A DNA stretch of 64,000 nucleotides from an uncultured Thermoanaerobaculia bacterium. GTDB taxonomy: Bacteria > Acidobacteriota > Thermoanaerobaculia > Multivoradales > Multivoraceae. This document shows positions 45,522 through 53,949 of the stretch, piece after piece. The notes beneath the pieces are model-generated. The model saw only the letters and a program-made list of their open reading frames with translations, was not told the DNA's origin and did not search any database. The stretch lies in the NCBI GenBank assembly GCA_951812325.1, contig OX638294.1, positions 1,466,859 through 1,530,858 of the forward strand, in the 5' to 3' direction. Position 1 is the first letter of the stretch; every line of letters starts with the position of its first letter. The position numbers and the translations under genes are program-made.

Positions 45522-46598
45522 CTACTGGTCCTGCTCTTCCTTCGCGGCCTCCAGGGCCTCCCGCGCCGCGTCGACGCGGTTCTGGCCGCCGTACCAGCTC
45601 GCGAGCCAGTCCTTGCCGTCCTCGGCCTTGCCTTCCTGCTCGCGGTAGCGGGCGCCGCGCAGCATGAGGGTCATCGCGCGGTTGCCTTCGTGGCAGGCGT
45701 ACTCGAGGACGGGGTCGTCGCTGCGACGCATCTCCAGGGCGCTCGTCCAGGGCGCTTCGTACGACTCCGGATCCTTGACGGTGTACTCGTAGAGGAGGGC
45801 GTCGGGGCCGGTGCGCGTGAAGCGTTCGGTCAGAACCAGGTTCGGGCCGGTGCCGCGGAAGGCGGTGTGCTCCGTGTAGTTCTTCGTCGTCACGACGAAG
45901 GTGTCGCCGTCCCAGACGCCTGACGAGTCGCCCTTCCAGAAACGCATGCTCTCGTCGGCGTGCTCGCGACCGTCGGTCGGGATCACCCGGTGGTCGTTGA
46001 TCATCTCGGTCATGATCGCGACGTAGCCCGGCGACTGGAAGATCTCCATCATGTTGTTGTAGGCGCCCGGCGTCATCGGTGGGCCGGCATTGAAGCCGAC
46101 GATGCAGCGCTCGTAGGTGTTGCGCTCTTCCGGGCCGGCCGGCGGCTGGCCCCAGAGCGCGTAGCGCTCGTTCGACCGGCGCTGCGCATCAGCCGTCAGC
46201 GCGGGCACGCGGCCGTTCGGCGGATCGACGACCAGGGAGGTCCGCATCGTGCCGGAGACCTTGTCGCCAAGGTCGAGCCAGAAGGAGTTGTAGCCCACGT
46301 CGACGTCGCCCTGACTGGGGTCGACATCCTGCACGCCGGAAGTCGCCCGCGCGGCGCGTTCCTGGCGGCGCCGCTCTTCCCACTCGGCCGCCTCTTCGGC
46401 GGTCAGGGTCGCCTTGTCTCCGAAGGCAGCCGGACGTTCGAGCGGCGTGATCGAGCGGAAGTCCCAGGTGCCCTGCAGATCGGGGACGCCCCACGATGTC
46501 TTGAGTTCCGCGTCCTCGGCGGCAGCCGTGCCGGCGAAGGCAACGACGACGACGACGACCACGCAGAGGACGGTGCTGGCAAACAGTCGGTGCTTCAT
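45522..46598 (-). CDS. Exported DLxGxW-family protein, unknown function
   Basis: The 358-residue product has a signal peptide (VLCVVVVVVVAFAGTAAAED) from the ATG at 46598 (GGAAGGAG site). Family landmarks: [106 protein letters not shown] and [12 protein letters not shown]. The latter parts form an enclosed beta structure with conserved Cys, His and Glu. Four members occur within 14 kb of this window (also at 46641, 49862, 57877). The family is abundant in environmental genomes and, to my knowledge, uncharacterised. Confidence 0.75.
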   Translation of the reverse strand: MKHRLFASTVLCVVVVVVVAFAGTAAAEDAELKTSWGVPDLQGTWDFRSITPLERPAAFGDKATLTAEEAAEWEERRRQERAARATSGVQDVDPSQGDVDVGYNSFWLDLGDKVSGTMRTSLVVDPPNGRVPALTADAQRRSNERYALWGQPPAGPEERNTYERCIVGFNAGPPMTPGAYNNMMEIFQSPGYVAIMTEMINDHRVIPTDGREHADESMRFWKGDSSGVWDGDTFVVTTKNYTEHTAFRGTGPNLVLTERFTRTGPDALLYEYTVKDPESYEAPWTSALEMRRSDDPVLEYACHEGNRAMTLMLRGARYREQEGKAEDGKDWLASWYGGQNRVDAAREALEAAKEEQDQ

Positions 46599-46640
46599 TC
46601 GTTCGACTCCTTCCGGTTCTTCAGGCTGAGCCCTGCGGCC

Positions 46641-47456
46641 CTACTCGGGCGTCGCTCCACGACGCAGGTGACCGTAGGCGGCGTCCTCGCCGCCGAGGGG
46701 AATGCACTTGAACTCGAGCAGCCGCGCGTTCTCTTCCAGGCGCCGGTAGAGCGGCATGCTGATCGTCCACGGCTCGGTGAACACCTGGGGATCCGTGATC
46801 GTGGCTTCGTAGCGCATCGAGTTCGGGCCGGTCCGGGTGAAGCGTTCCTCCACGACGAGTTCTTCGCTGTGGAAGTTGCCGGACGCGTCGAACCAGGTGT
46901 CCGCCACCTGGTCGGTGACCTCGACCACGAGGGTGTCGCCCTCAAAGCGGCCGAGCGAGTACCCCATCCACGACGGCAACTCAGCCCGCGTGCCGGGCCG
47001 GTCGAGACGGACCGCGCGGCTGTTCCCGCCCCACTCGTAGGCGAAGAAGACCGCCTTCGGCGTCTGCACGATCTGGAACGGCAGCGGCATGTAGGTGGCG
47101 CGCGGTATGCCCGGCATGAAGCACTTCGCCGCCGGATCCAGGTTCAGCCAGTCGGCCCGGTTCGCGTTGCGCTGCGCAAGCGCCCAGTCCTGGTAGGGGA
47201 TGCTGCCGCCTTCGACCACGCTCAACCCGCCCGGTATCGCTCCGAGAGCTCCGTACTCCGGCGCCGGAGTGCGCCGCGCATGGTGCGCTTCGAGATCCCA
47301 GTGCGCGCTGTTCATCGTTTGCCAGATGCCGTTCAGATCCGGGTCGCCGTCGGGCGTCCGCGGCGCCTGCCAGGCGCCGTCCTGCGCCTGCGTCGCAGCG
47401 GGCACGACCAGAAACAGCATCGCTGGCAGCAACACGGCCAGACTGTGCTTGTGCAT
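46641..47456 (-). CDS. Exported DLxGxW-family protein (short form)
   Basis: The 271-residue product starts at the ATG at 47456 with a signal peptide (LAVLLPAMLFLVVPAATQAQ). It opens with WQAPRTPDGDPDLNGIW, lacks the GDK...EEA helix segment of its paralogues, and keeps the C-terminal pattern: CFMPGIPRATYMPLPFQIVQ, DTLVVEVTDQVADTWFD, ERFTRTGPNSMRYEATITDP and LLEFKCIPLGGEDA in place of the usual YACHEGN. TATAGT lies seven bases before the start. The next gene leftward starts 42 bases after its stop, so they are probably co-transcribed. Confidence 0.72.
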   Translation of the reverse strand: MHKHSLAVLLPAMLFLVVPAATQAQDGAWQAPRTPDGDPDLNGIWQTMNSAHWDLEAHHARRTPAPEYGALGAIPGGLSVVEGGSIPYQDWALAQRNANRADWLNLDPAAKCFMPGIPRATYMPLPFQIVQTPKAVFFAYEWGGNSRAVRLDRPGTRAELPSWMGYSLGRFEGDTLVVEVTDQVADTWFDASGNFHSEELVVEERFTRTGPNSMRYEATITDPQVFTEPWTISMPLYRRLEENARLLEFKCIPLGGEDAAYGHLRRGATPE

Positions 47457-47463
47457 GACCGGA

Positions 47464-47469
47464 ACTATA
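47464..47469 (-). promoter_or_regulatory. Putative -10 box 7 nt before a start
   Basis: TATAGT on the minus strand ends seven bases before the ATG at 47456, with no ribosome site between. It predicts a leaderless transcript separate from the quinoprotein gene upstream. Confidence 0.45.
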
Positions 47470-47544
47470 GCGAAGGAGCAACGGGGCTGCGACGGCCTTG
47501 ACCGCGCGACGCCTGCTGCGAATGCGGGCAAACCCGCATTCGCA

Positions 47545-49782
47545 CTACGGCAGGCGGAAGACGAACAGGCCGTTGCCGCTGCGCGGATAGCGAATCTCCG
47601 GGCTGACGCGGGCCGGGACGAAGCGGGGACTGCCGCCGCCGAGCCCGGTGGAAACCGCCACGTACTGGACGCCGGAGACCGCGTAGCTGATCGGGAATCC
47701 CTGGACCGAGGTCGGCAGACGGGTTCCCCAGAGCTCCCGACCGGTTGCGGTGTCCCAGGCCCGGAACCGGCGGTCGATGTCGCCGGCAAAGACGACGCCT
47801 CCCCCGGTGGTCAACGCCGCGGTCAGGAAGGCCGGCCGCTGCTCGACGCTCCAGACCTCCTCCATCGTGTCCACGTCGTAGGCCGCCAGTTTGCCGAGAC
47901 GGCCCTCGGTTCCGGGCATCTCGAACCACTTGCGGTCCGCTCCCTCGCCGCCCGATCCCTCCTCGAACCGGATCTCGCGGCCCGAGATCTCAAGACAGCT
48001 CTGGCTCAGCGGCACGACCAGCAGCCCGTGCGCCGGGCTGTAGGACGATGCCTGCCAGTTGCGGCCTCCCGCCGTGCCGGGACACGCCGACACCCACTCC
48101 CCGACCTCGGCCGAGGCAATGTCTTCCCGGTAGCGGACCTCGCCGGTCTCGCGGTCGACTGTTTCGAAGACGTTCTGGAACACCATCTCCCCAAGCGCGA
48201 CGAAGGAGCCGTCGGACCGGTCGAGCTTCCACAGGATCCCGTGCTTGCCGGAGGTCAGCAGGAGCCTCTGCCCGCCGCGGTCGATCAGGACCTGCTCGAA
48301 CGCTTCGTCGAGGTCGAGCGCCTCGCCCGGCACGTGCTGGCGGTAGAAGGCGATCTTTCCGTCGGCGGGACGCAGCGCCAGGGTCGAGTTCGTGAACAGC
48401 GCCTCGTGGTCGATCGTCAGGCCGCGGCTCGCCGGCACCCACGGCTTCGCCTGGGCCACCGGCCAGTAGAGCAGTTCGAGCGCCGGGTCGTAGCTGCCCG
48501 GAATCCAGGAGTCGCCACCGCCGCGCAGCATGAGCGGCAGATCGCCCCAGGTCTCGCCTCCCGGCTCACCGGGCCGGGCGATCGTGTACGTGCGCCATCG
48601 TTCCTCACCGGTTTCCGCGTCGTGGGCGGTGATGAAGCAACTGTCCTCGAAGTAGCGGATGCAGCCGTTGATCCCGTTGATCACGAGTCCGCCTCCTGCG
48701 GCGGTTCCTCGCCCCCCCGCGCCGCGGTCGCCCTCGGCGCGGATGTCCGGCACGACGATCGGTCCGCTCGTGTTCCGGTAACCCTTCGCCGGATCGGCGA
48801 TCCGGGTCTCCCACACCGGCCGTCCGCTCCGGGCATCGAGCGCGAGCATCGCGGCGTCCTTGGTCGCGACGAAGACCTTGTCGCCCCAGATCGCGAGGTT
48901 GCGGAGCTGGTTGAAGCCGCGCGCCGCATCGCCCTCCAGCGAACGGCGGTACTCCCAGATCAGCGTGCCGGTGTCGGCCTCCAGCGCCTGGATGATGTTG
49001 CGCGGGTTGGCGAGATACATCACTCCGCGGTAGACCAGCGGCGTCGGCTGGTTCACGCCGTCGGCCATCGCCCAGGACCAGGCCAACCGCAGCTCGCCGA
49101 CGTTGCCCGCGTCGATTTGATCGAGCGGGCTGTGGCCCTGGCCGTCCCAGGTGCGCCGGAACATCAGCCAGTCGCCGGGGTCCGGGTGGTGAAGCATCTC
49201 CACGGTGACCGGCTCGAAGCCCTCGATCTCGCGTTCGCCGGGAGGCCTGCCGACCTCCTCCTCAGTCGCCGCGACCGGGCCCCGGAGGTCGCGGCGGTCG
49301 GCGATGGCGGCAGGGGCCGCGGAACCGGCCGACGCCGGCCCGCCGTCCAGGCCCAGGGTGTCCAGCACCGCACTCAAGCCCGGCGCATCGGCCGCCAGGG
49401 CTTCCTCGCCCGCCGCGGCGCCGTTCGCCTGCAGCACGAAAGCGGCGAGATCGTACGCCTGTTGGGGACTCAGAGAGTTCCGGTCCTCCGGCGGCATCGT
49501 GACCCGGATCGTGTCCGCGAGGTCGACGACGGCGCCGGTTCCCCAGGCGCCCAAGAAGTCCGCGCCACGCAGTGGCGGCGCCTCGTTGGCGCCCCCGATC
49601 AGGCTCGACAGGTGGCAGTCGACGCAAACCTCTTCGTAGAGTGCCCGCCCGCGCTCCGCCTGCTCGGTGGTGTAGATGCGCACCGGCGCCGCCGGCGGTT
49701 GCGCCGCCGCGCCTGCTGCGACCGCCGCGAGCAGGGTCGCCCACGCCATCGACCCGCACACACTCCGCACCATGGCAAGCAT
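47545..49782 (-). CDS. Quinoprotein dehydrogenase with N-terminal cytochrome c domain
   Basis: The 745-residue product has a signal peptide ([16 protein letters not shown]), then a c-type haem domain with CVDCH (residues 53-57) and a likely Met ligand in RVTMPPED (~96). From about residue 195 follows an eight-bladed PQQ-dependent beta-propeller: [21 protein letters not shown]-docking repeats such as [33 protein letters not shown] and [17 protein letters not shown]. Such enzymes oxidise alcohols or related substrates in the periplasm and pass electrons to cytochrome c. In type II alcohol dehydrogenases the haem domain is C-terminal; here it is N-terminal. Start at ATG 49782 or 49773. Divergent from the operon at 49862. 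Confidence 0.83.
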   Translation of the reverse strand: MLAMVRSVCGSMAWATLLAAVAAGAAAQPPAAPVRIYTTEQAERGRALYEEVCVDCHLSSLIGGANEAPPLRGADFLGAWGTGAVVDLADTIRVTMPPEDRNSLSPQQAYDLAAFVLQANGAAAGEEALAADAPGLSAVLDTLGLDGGPASAGSAAPAAIADRRDLRGPVAATEEEVGRPPGEREIEGFEPVTVEMLHHPDPGDWLMFRRTWDGQGHSPLDQIDAGNVGELRLAWSWAMADGVNQPTPLVYRGVMYLANPRNIIQALEADTGTLIWEYRRSLEGDAARGFNQLRNLAIWGDKVFVATKDAAMLALDARSGRPVWETRIADPAKGYRNTSGPIVVPDIRAEGDRGAGGRGTAAGGGLVINGINGCIRYFEDSCFITAHDAETGEERWRTYTIARPGEPGGETWGDLPLMLRGGGDSWIPGSYDPALELLYWPVAQAKPWVPASRGLTIDHEALFTNSTLALRPADGKIAFYRQHVPGEALDLDEAFEQVLIDRGGQRLLLTSGKHGILWKLDRSDGSFVALGEMVFQNVFETVDRETGEVRYREDIASAEVGEWVSACPGTAGGRNWQASSYSPAHGLLVVPLSQSCLEISGREIRFEEGSGGEGADRKWFEMPGTEGRLGKLAAYDVDTMEEVWSVEQRPAFLTAALTTGGGVVFAGDIDRRFRAWDTATGRELWGTRLPTSVQGFPISYAVSGVQYVAVSTGLGGGSPRFVPARVSPEIRYPRSGNGLFVFRLP

Positions 49783-49792
49783 GTTAGCGCCG

Positions 49793-49817
49793 CCAAACCC
49801 CTGACTGAGGGGGTTGG
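49793..49817. promoter_or_regulatory. Inverted repeat between divergent operons
   Basis: CCAAACCCC (49793-49801) pairs with GGGGGTTGG (49809-49817), eight of nine positions, with a 7-base loop. It sits in the 79-base gap between the quinoprotein gene and the DLxGxW/AhpD-like operon, so it could be a shared operator. Confidence 0.4.
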
Positions 49818-49861
49818 CTGTTACCCTTCTTTCACCGAACGCTGAAACGGAGGAGTCGTCG

Positions 49862-50857
49862 ATGATCAGACAAACGATGATCGCTCTTGCCCTGGCTGCC
49901 GCTCTCGTCGCGGCGGCCCCCGCACTCGCGGCGGACGACTGGCAAGCGCCGCGCACTCCCTGGGGCCATCCCGACCTCCAGGGGTTGTGGACGAACACCA
50001 CCCTGACGCCCTTCGAACGGCCGGTCGAACTCGGTGACAAGGAGTTCCTGACCGAGGAAGAAGTCGCTCAGGCGGAGGCAGCCCGGAAGGCGATGATCCG
50101 GAACCGCGCGGAGCAGCCGGCGCAGAAGGCGGAAGCCGGCCAGAACGTGGGCGCCTACAACCTGCATTGGCTCGAGCTGGGTACGAGGATCGTCGGCAGC
50201 CGGCGAACCTCCCTGGTCGTCGATCCCCCGAACGGTCGCGTGCCGGTGCGGCCGGAAGCCCAACAGGTCCGCGCCGACAACCTGGTCAGGATGTTCGACT
50301 CCTGGGAGTACATGAGCGTATGGGACCGTTGCATCACCCGCGGCGTTCCCGGCCACCTGTTCCCGGCCGGTTACAACAACAACTACCGGATCGCGCAAAC
50401 GCCCGAGTACGTCGTCATCTACTCCGAGATGATCAACGACGTGCGCTTCATCCCGGTCGACGGCCGGGAGAGGCTCCCCGAGGACCTCCATCTCTGGAAC
50501 GGCGATTCCCGCGGCCGCTGGGACGGCGACACGCTGGTCGTCGAAACGAGGAACTTCTCGGACAAGGGCTGGATTGCGACCAGCGGCTCCCAGGGCCGGA
50601 TCAAGGGGATTCCGGTCAGCACGGAGTTGGTCACGGTCGAACGCTTCACCCGGATAGACGAAGACACGGTGGACTGGACGGTCACGATCGACGATCCGGT
50701 CAACTACACGGACACCTGGACGGTGAACATCCCGCTCTACTTCGATCCGGACAACGAGATGTTCGAGTACGCCTGCCACGAGGGGAACTGGGCGGTCACG
50801 AACACGCTGAGCGGCGCTCGCCACCTGGAGAAGACGGGCGGGAACAGCAGCTTGTGA
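49862..50857 (+). CDS. Exported DLxGxW-family protein, first gene of the selenoprotein operon
   Basis: The 331-residue product starts at the ATG at 49862 (CGGAGGAG site) with a signal peptide ([20 protein letters not shown]). It has all family landmarks: [119 protein letters not shown] and [14 protein letters not shown]. The stop overlaps the GTG of the next gene (GTGA at 50854-50857). The tight coupling to an AhpD-like redox protein is the best functional hint for this unknown family. Confidence 0.78.
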   Translation: MIRQTMIALALAAALVAAAPALAADDWQAPRTPWGHPDLQGLWTNTTLTPFERPVELGDKEFLTEEEVAQAEAARKAMIRNRAEQPAQKAEAGQNVGAYNLHWLELGTRIVGSRRTSLVVDPPNGRVPVRPEAQQVRADNLVRMFDSWEYMSVWDRCITRGVPGHLFPAGYNNNYRIAQTPEYVVIYSEMINDVRFIPVDGRERLPEDLHLWNGDSRGRWDGDTLVVETRNFSDKGWIATSGSQGRIKGIPVSTELVTVERFTRIDEDTVDWTVTIDDPVNYTDTWTVNIPLYFDPDNEMFEYACHEGNWAVTNTLSGARHLEKTGGNSSL

Positions 50858-51915
50858 GCTTCGAAGACAACCGCTTCCCCGTTCCCGTCCGCGAGGAACT
50901 GGCCGCCGCACTGCGCAGGTCGTGGGCCGACATCGGGCGCCCCGGTACCTGGTGGACCGGTCCCGAGCGCGTGGCCATCGCGGCTCTCGCACGCGCCGAC
51001 CGCGTCCAGCGCAACGACCCGCCCTGGCGCCGAGACCGTTCGCAGCCGCCGCTGGCGCCCCTGCCTGCACAAGCGGTCGAGGCGGCGCGCAAGATTGGCG
51101 CCGATCCGACCCACCTCGACCGCGACTGGGCCGAAGCCACAATCGCCGAACTGGGCAACGCGCACTACGTCGAGCTCGCCTCGGTCGTCGTGACAACGGT
51201 CGCCGCGGACGCTTTCTGCGAGGCGATGGGAATCGGGTACGAGCCTCTGCCGGAACCTTTGCCCGGCGAACCGACCCGGGAGCGTCCGAAGGGGTTGGGC
51301 GACATCGGCGCCTGGGTCCCCGTGCAGGTCGTCGACTGGAACCGGGCGAACGTCGCGCGAGCTCTGAGCCTGGCGCCGGAAGGCGTGCGAACCTTCTTCC
51401 GGATGGTCGTCGCCATGTACTCGGGAACGGCCACCGACTTCGAGAAAATGGTCTGGGACCACCGGCCGCTGTCCCGACCCCAGGTCGAGCTGCTGGCGGC
51501 GAGGGTCTCTGCCCTCAACCAGTGCTTCTACTGAACGACCGCCCACACCATGCTGCTCCGGGCGAGCAGCGAAGCAGTCGGAGCAAGGGTCGACCTGAGC
51601 GCGGCGGTGGAAGATGCCGCTGACGGCGGCGTCGAGCACGGCGCGATTTTGACCGCCTTCGCGGAAGCCGTCGTCCGTGCGACGGACGAACTGGACGATG
51701 CCCGTGCACGCGCCCTGGAAACCCTGGGCCCGGCGAAGTTCGTCGAAGCCGCCGCCACGGTCGGGATCTTCAACGGCCTCGTCCGCGTCGCCGACTCGAC
51801 CGGCATTCCCAGCGACCCGACGACCCTGGAACGCACCGCCGACGTCCGCAGCGACCTCGGCTTCAACGCCTGGTCCGGCGCAAGGGCGTCGGGCGTTGCC
51901 GAAGCGCCGGCGTAG
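50854..51915 (+). CDS. AhpD-like selenoprotein with CxxU redox centre (UGA read-through)
   Basis: Frame 50854-51534 ends NQCFY-UGA. The same frame continues TTAHTMLLRASSE to a TAG at 51913, giving 353 residues with one internal UGA at codon 227. In AhpD the active site is Glu118, Cys130, Cys133 and His137. Here Glu212, Cys224, UGA227 and His231 show exactly that spacing, so UGA replaces the second cysteine (CxxU). A hairpin with a G in its loop lies downstream (see 51552-51570). AhpD-like selenoproteins are a known class. The N-terminal ~200 residues and the region after the motif fit the helical carboxymuconolactone decarboxylase/AhpD fold. It probably reduces peroxides or other substrates by thiol/selenol chemistry. 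The start overlaps the preceding stop. The alternative, two separate truncated genes, is less likely. Confidence 0.78.
51532..51534 (+). other. In-frame UGA, predicted selenocysteine codon
   Basis: The TGA lies between CFY and TTAH, at the position of AhpD Cys133. Most genes in this window use TGA as a normal stop, so the code is not reassigned and recoding must be local. Confidence 0.75.
51552..51570 (+). promoter_or_regulatory. Candidate bacterial SECIS hairpin
   Basis: GCTGCTC (51552-51558) pairs perfectly with GAGCAGC (51564-51570) around the 5-base loop CGGGC. The apical loop begins 25 bases after the UGA and has G in its second position. Known bacterial SECIS elements sit within the coding region just after UGA, with the loop about 16-37 bases away and a G among its first two bases, so this fits. 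Confidence 0.65.
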
Positions 51916-52063
51916 CGGCGGCGCGGCGCCCGCCGGCCGGGTCCGGGGAGAGGAGAGGGTCCCTGCAGACGCTCGCGCTCCCTGAATGGCAGGACGGCTG
52001 GCGCTCGCTGCGGGTGGCGGAGGGGTCTTCCTGGCGGGAAGGGGCTCAGGCGCGGCTTGGCCG

Positions 52064-53932
52064 TCATGGGCAGGCGATCCGGTAGATCCTAGCTTCGTCG
52101 AGTGTGGCGAGGGGTTCGAGGAGCGCGTAGGACTGGTGCTCGCCGGCGCGGGCGGCGGCGATGAAGGGGCCGAGCCAGTCGCCGGGGTCCTCGTCGGAGC
52201 GGCCGCCGCCGAGTTGGACGGTGGGGCGGACGACGAGGAGGAGGCGGTCGAAGTCGGGGCAGTGGCGGTCCGCGATGCGTTCAAGGTCGGCGTAGGTCAG
52301 AACTTCCGTGTAGGGCAAGCCCGCATAGGAGATGGCATGGCTGCCGGGGACCAGGAAGGGGACGTCCATCGTGCCGCCGCCGATGACGAGGTCGCCGGGA
52401 ACGGCGTGGTCGCGCAGCCATTGCTGGCGTTCGCTGCGCAACTCCACGGCCCGGGCGTCCCGGCCGCTGGACCAGACCGCGGCCTCGCGCGCGAACGCGG
52501 CGCTCAGGCAGAGCACAAGGAGCGCGGCGGGCAGCCAGGCGAAGCGCCGCCCCCTTGGCAGAGCCCCGGCAAGCAGGGCGCCGAACACGGGGATGAGGGG
52601 CACGGTGGCGGGCAGTGCCAAGCGGACTCCGATCGGATCGAAGTTCGCCTGGCTGCCGCGCCAGACGACCGCGGCAAGGTACACGACGACCCAGAGACCA
52701 ACGAGCACGGACAGAGATCCCCACGCCCGGAATGCCGCCTGGCTCTCGATCTGGCCGGCCTCACCAGCCTGAGGCGGCTTGCGCGCCGCCAGGACCAGCA
52801 GGACCAACAGCGAGGCGATCCCGATGGCGGCGTCGGGCCAGTTGCCGAGCGCGGTCGAACGCCAGCCGCCGAACAGCGCCGTGACGGCGAGACTCAGGTT
52901 CTCGCCGAGTGATCGCACCGCCGGCATTGCTGCCGGCATCAGGCGTCCCTCGGCAACCAGGTTGCGGGCCAGAATCGCGGCGAACGGCGCCAGGGCGCCG
53001 GCTGCGAACGCGAAGGTGCGGTACAGCCTCGACGCTGCCGGAGAGCCGCGGCCCGGCCCTGCGTGCGCCGTGTGCGTGGAGTGCGGGGCGCCGGCGTTAG
53101 GCCTTGACGCGTTGGCGGCGCCGGGCGCCGGCACGGCGCCGGCGCCGCGCTTGCGGGGGTCGTCGCTCCTGAATCGGGGCGCCCTCGAGCCGGCGGCACG
53201 GTTGAGCCACAACGCCGCGACGCCGACCAGCGGCAACGGCCACAGCGCGTAGCGGAGCGAGAAGGCGGCCCCGGCCAGCAGCCCCAGGCCGAGGGCGGCG
53301 AGCAGGGCGTGACGAGGCGGACGAACGAACGAGCGGTCGAGCAGCAGGAAGAACAGGAGCACGACGGCAACCGCCGGACTGTCGCTGAGAGCCGCCCGGC
53401 TCCAGTGGGCCAGCGGAACGAAGACGAGAGCTCCGCCGAGCGCGACGAGGCCCGCTCGCGGGCCGCCCATCCGCCGCCCGACAAGGAAGACGAGAAACAG
53501 GATGGCGCCGTACGAGAACGCGGCAGCAACCAGCGCCGCGTCCGCCGCATCCATGCCGAGCCTCGACAGGCCGGCGATCGCCAGGGGATAGCCCGGCGCC
53601 TGCGCCGTGAAGGCCGACGGAAGATCCAGGTCGCCGGACAGGTAGAACGGCTGGTTGAAGCCGCCGGTCGACTGCACCAGACCGTCGCCTGCGGCCACCC
53701 GCCGCGCGACATCGACGTAGTTCATCGAGTCCGCCGTGAACGCGCGGACGCGGATCAGCGAGTTCACAGCGAAGAGGCCGCAACAGGCACTCGCGGCCAG
53801 AACCAGCAGAGCCGTTGCGGCGGCCTGGCGGCCCCAACTCCCGCCGCCGCCAAACCTGTTCCGGACGCCGTTCCCGGCGCCGGCGCCGTGCCTCACCCGG
53901 GACCTCATCCCGCGCCACGCGCCGCGCAGCAT
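52064..53932 (-). CDS. GT-C-fold glycosyltransferase (family 39-like), membrane protein
   Basis: The 622-residue product starts at the ATG at 53932, 17 bases after the preceding stop. It has about ten transmembrane helices. After the first helix comes TADSMNYVDVARRVAAGDG, the acidic loop motif of GT-C enzymes of the dolichyl-phosphate-mannose transferase (GT39/PMT_2) type, which use lipid-linked sugars on the periplasmic side. Further helices such as AALVAAAFSYGAILFLVFLV and PAVAVVLLFFLLLDRS follow, and a C-terminal soluble domain begins near GDLVIGGGTMDVPF. It may glycosylate an envelope protein, possibly the large surface protein encoded just upstream; that link is inference from gene order. 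Confidence 0.72.
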   Translation of the reverse strand: MLRGAWRGMRSRVRHGAGAGNGVRNRFGGGGSWGRQAAATALLVLAASACCGLFAVNSLIRVRAFTADSMNYVDVARRVAAGDGLVQSTGGFNQPFYLSGDLDLPSAFTAQAPGYPLAIAGLSRLGMDAADAALVAAAFSYGAILFLVFLVGRRMGGPRAGLVALGGALVFVPLAHWSRAALSDSPAVAVVLLFFLLLDRSFVRPPRHALLAALGLGLLAGAAFSLRYALWPLPLVGVAALWLNRAAGSRAPRFRSDDPRKRGAGAVPAPGAANASRPNAGAPHSTHTAHAGPGRGSPAASRLYRTFAFAAGALAPFAAILARNLVAEGRLMPAAMPAVRSLGENLSLAVTALFGGWRSTALGNWPDAAIGIASLLVLLVLAARKPPQAGEAGQIESQAAFRAWGSLSVLVGLWVVVYLAAVVWRGSQANFDPIGVRLALPATVPLIPVFGALLAGALPRGRRFAWLPAALLVLCLSAAFAREAAVWSSGRDARAVELRSERQQWLRDHAVPGDLVIGGGTMDVPFLVPGSHAISYAGLPYTEVLTYADLERIADRHCPDFDRLLLVVRPTVQLGGGRSDEDPGDWLGPFIAAARAGEHQSYALLEPLATLDEARIYRIACP

Positions 53933-53949
53933 TCTGCGGCGCAAGCTCC

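Noticed and set aside
51550..51915. Separate 121-residue gene after the UGA
   Set aside because: It has no ribosome site or own domain start, and the residues between the UGA and this ATG (TTAH) belong to the AhpD active site, so it is the C-terminus of the selenoprotein.
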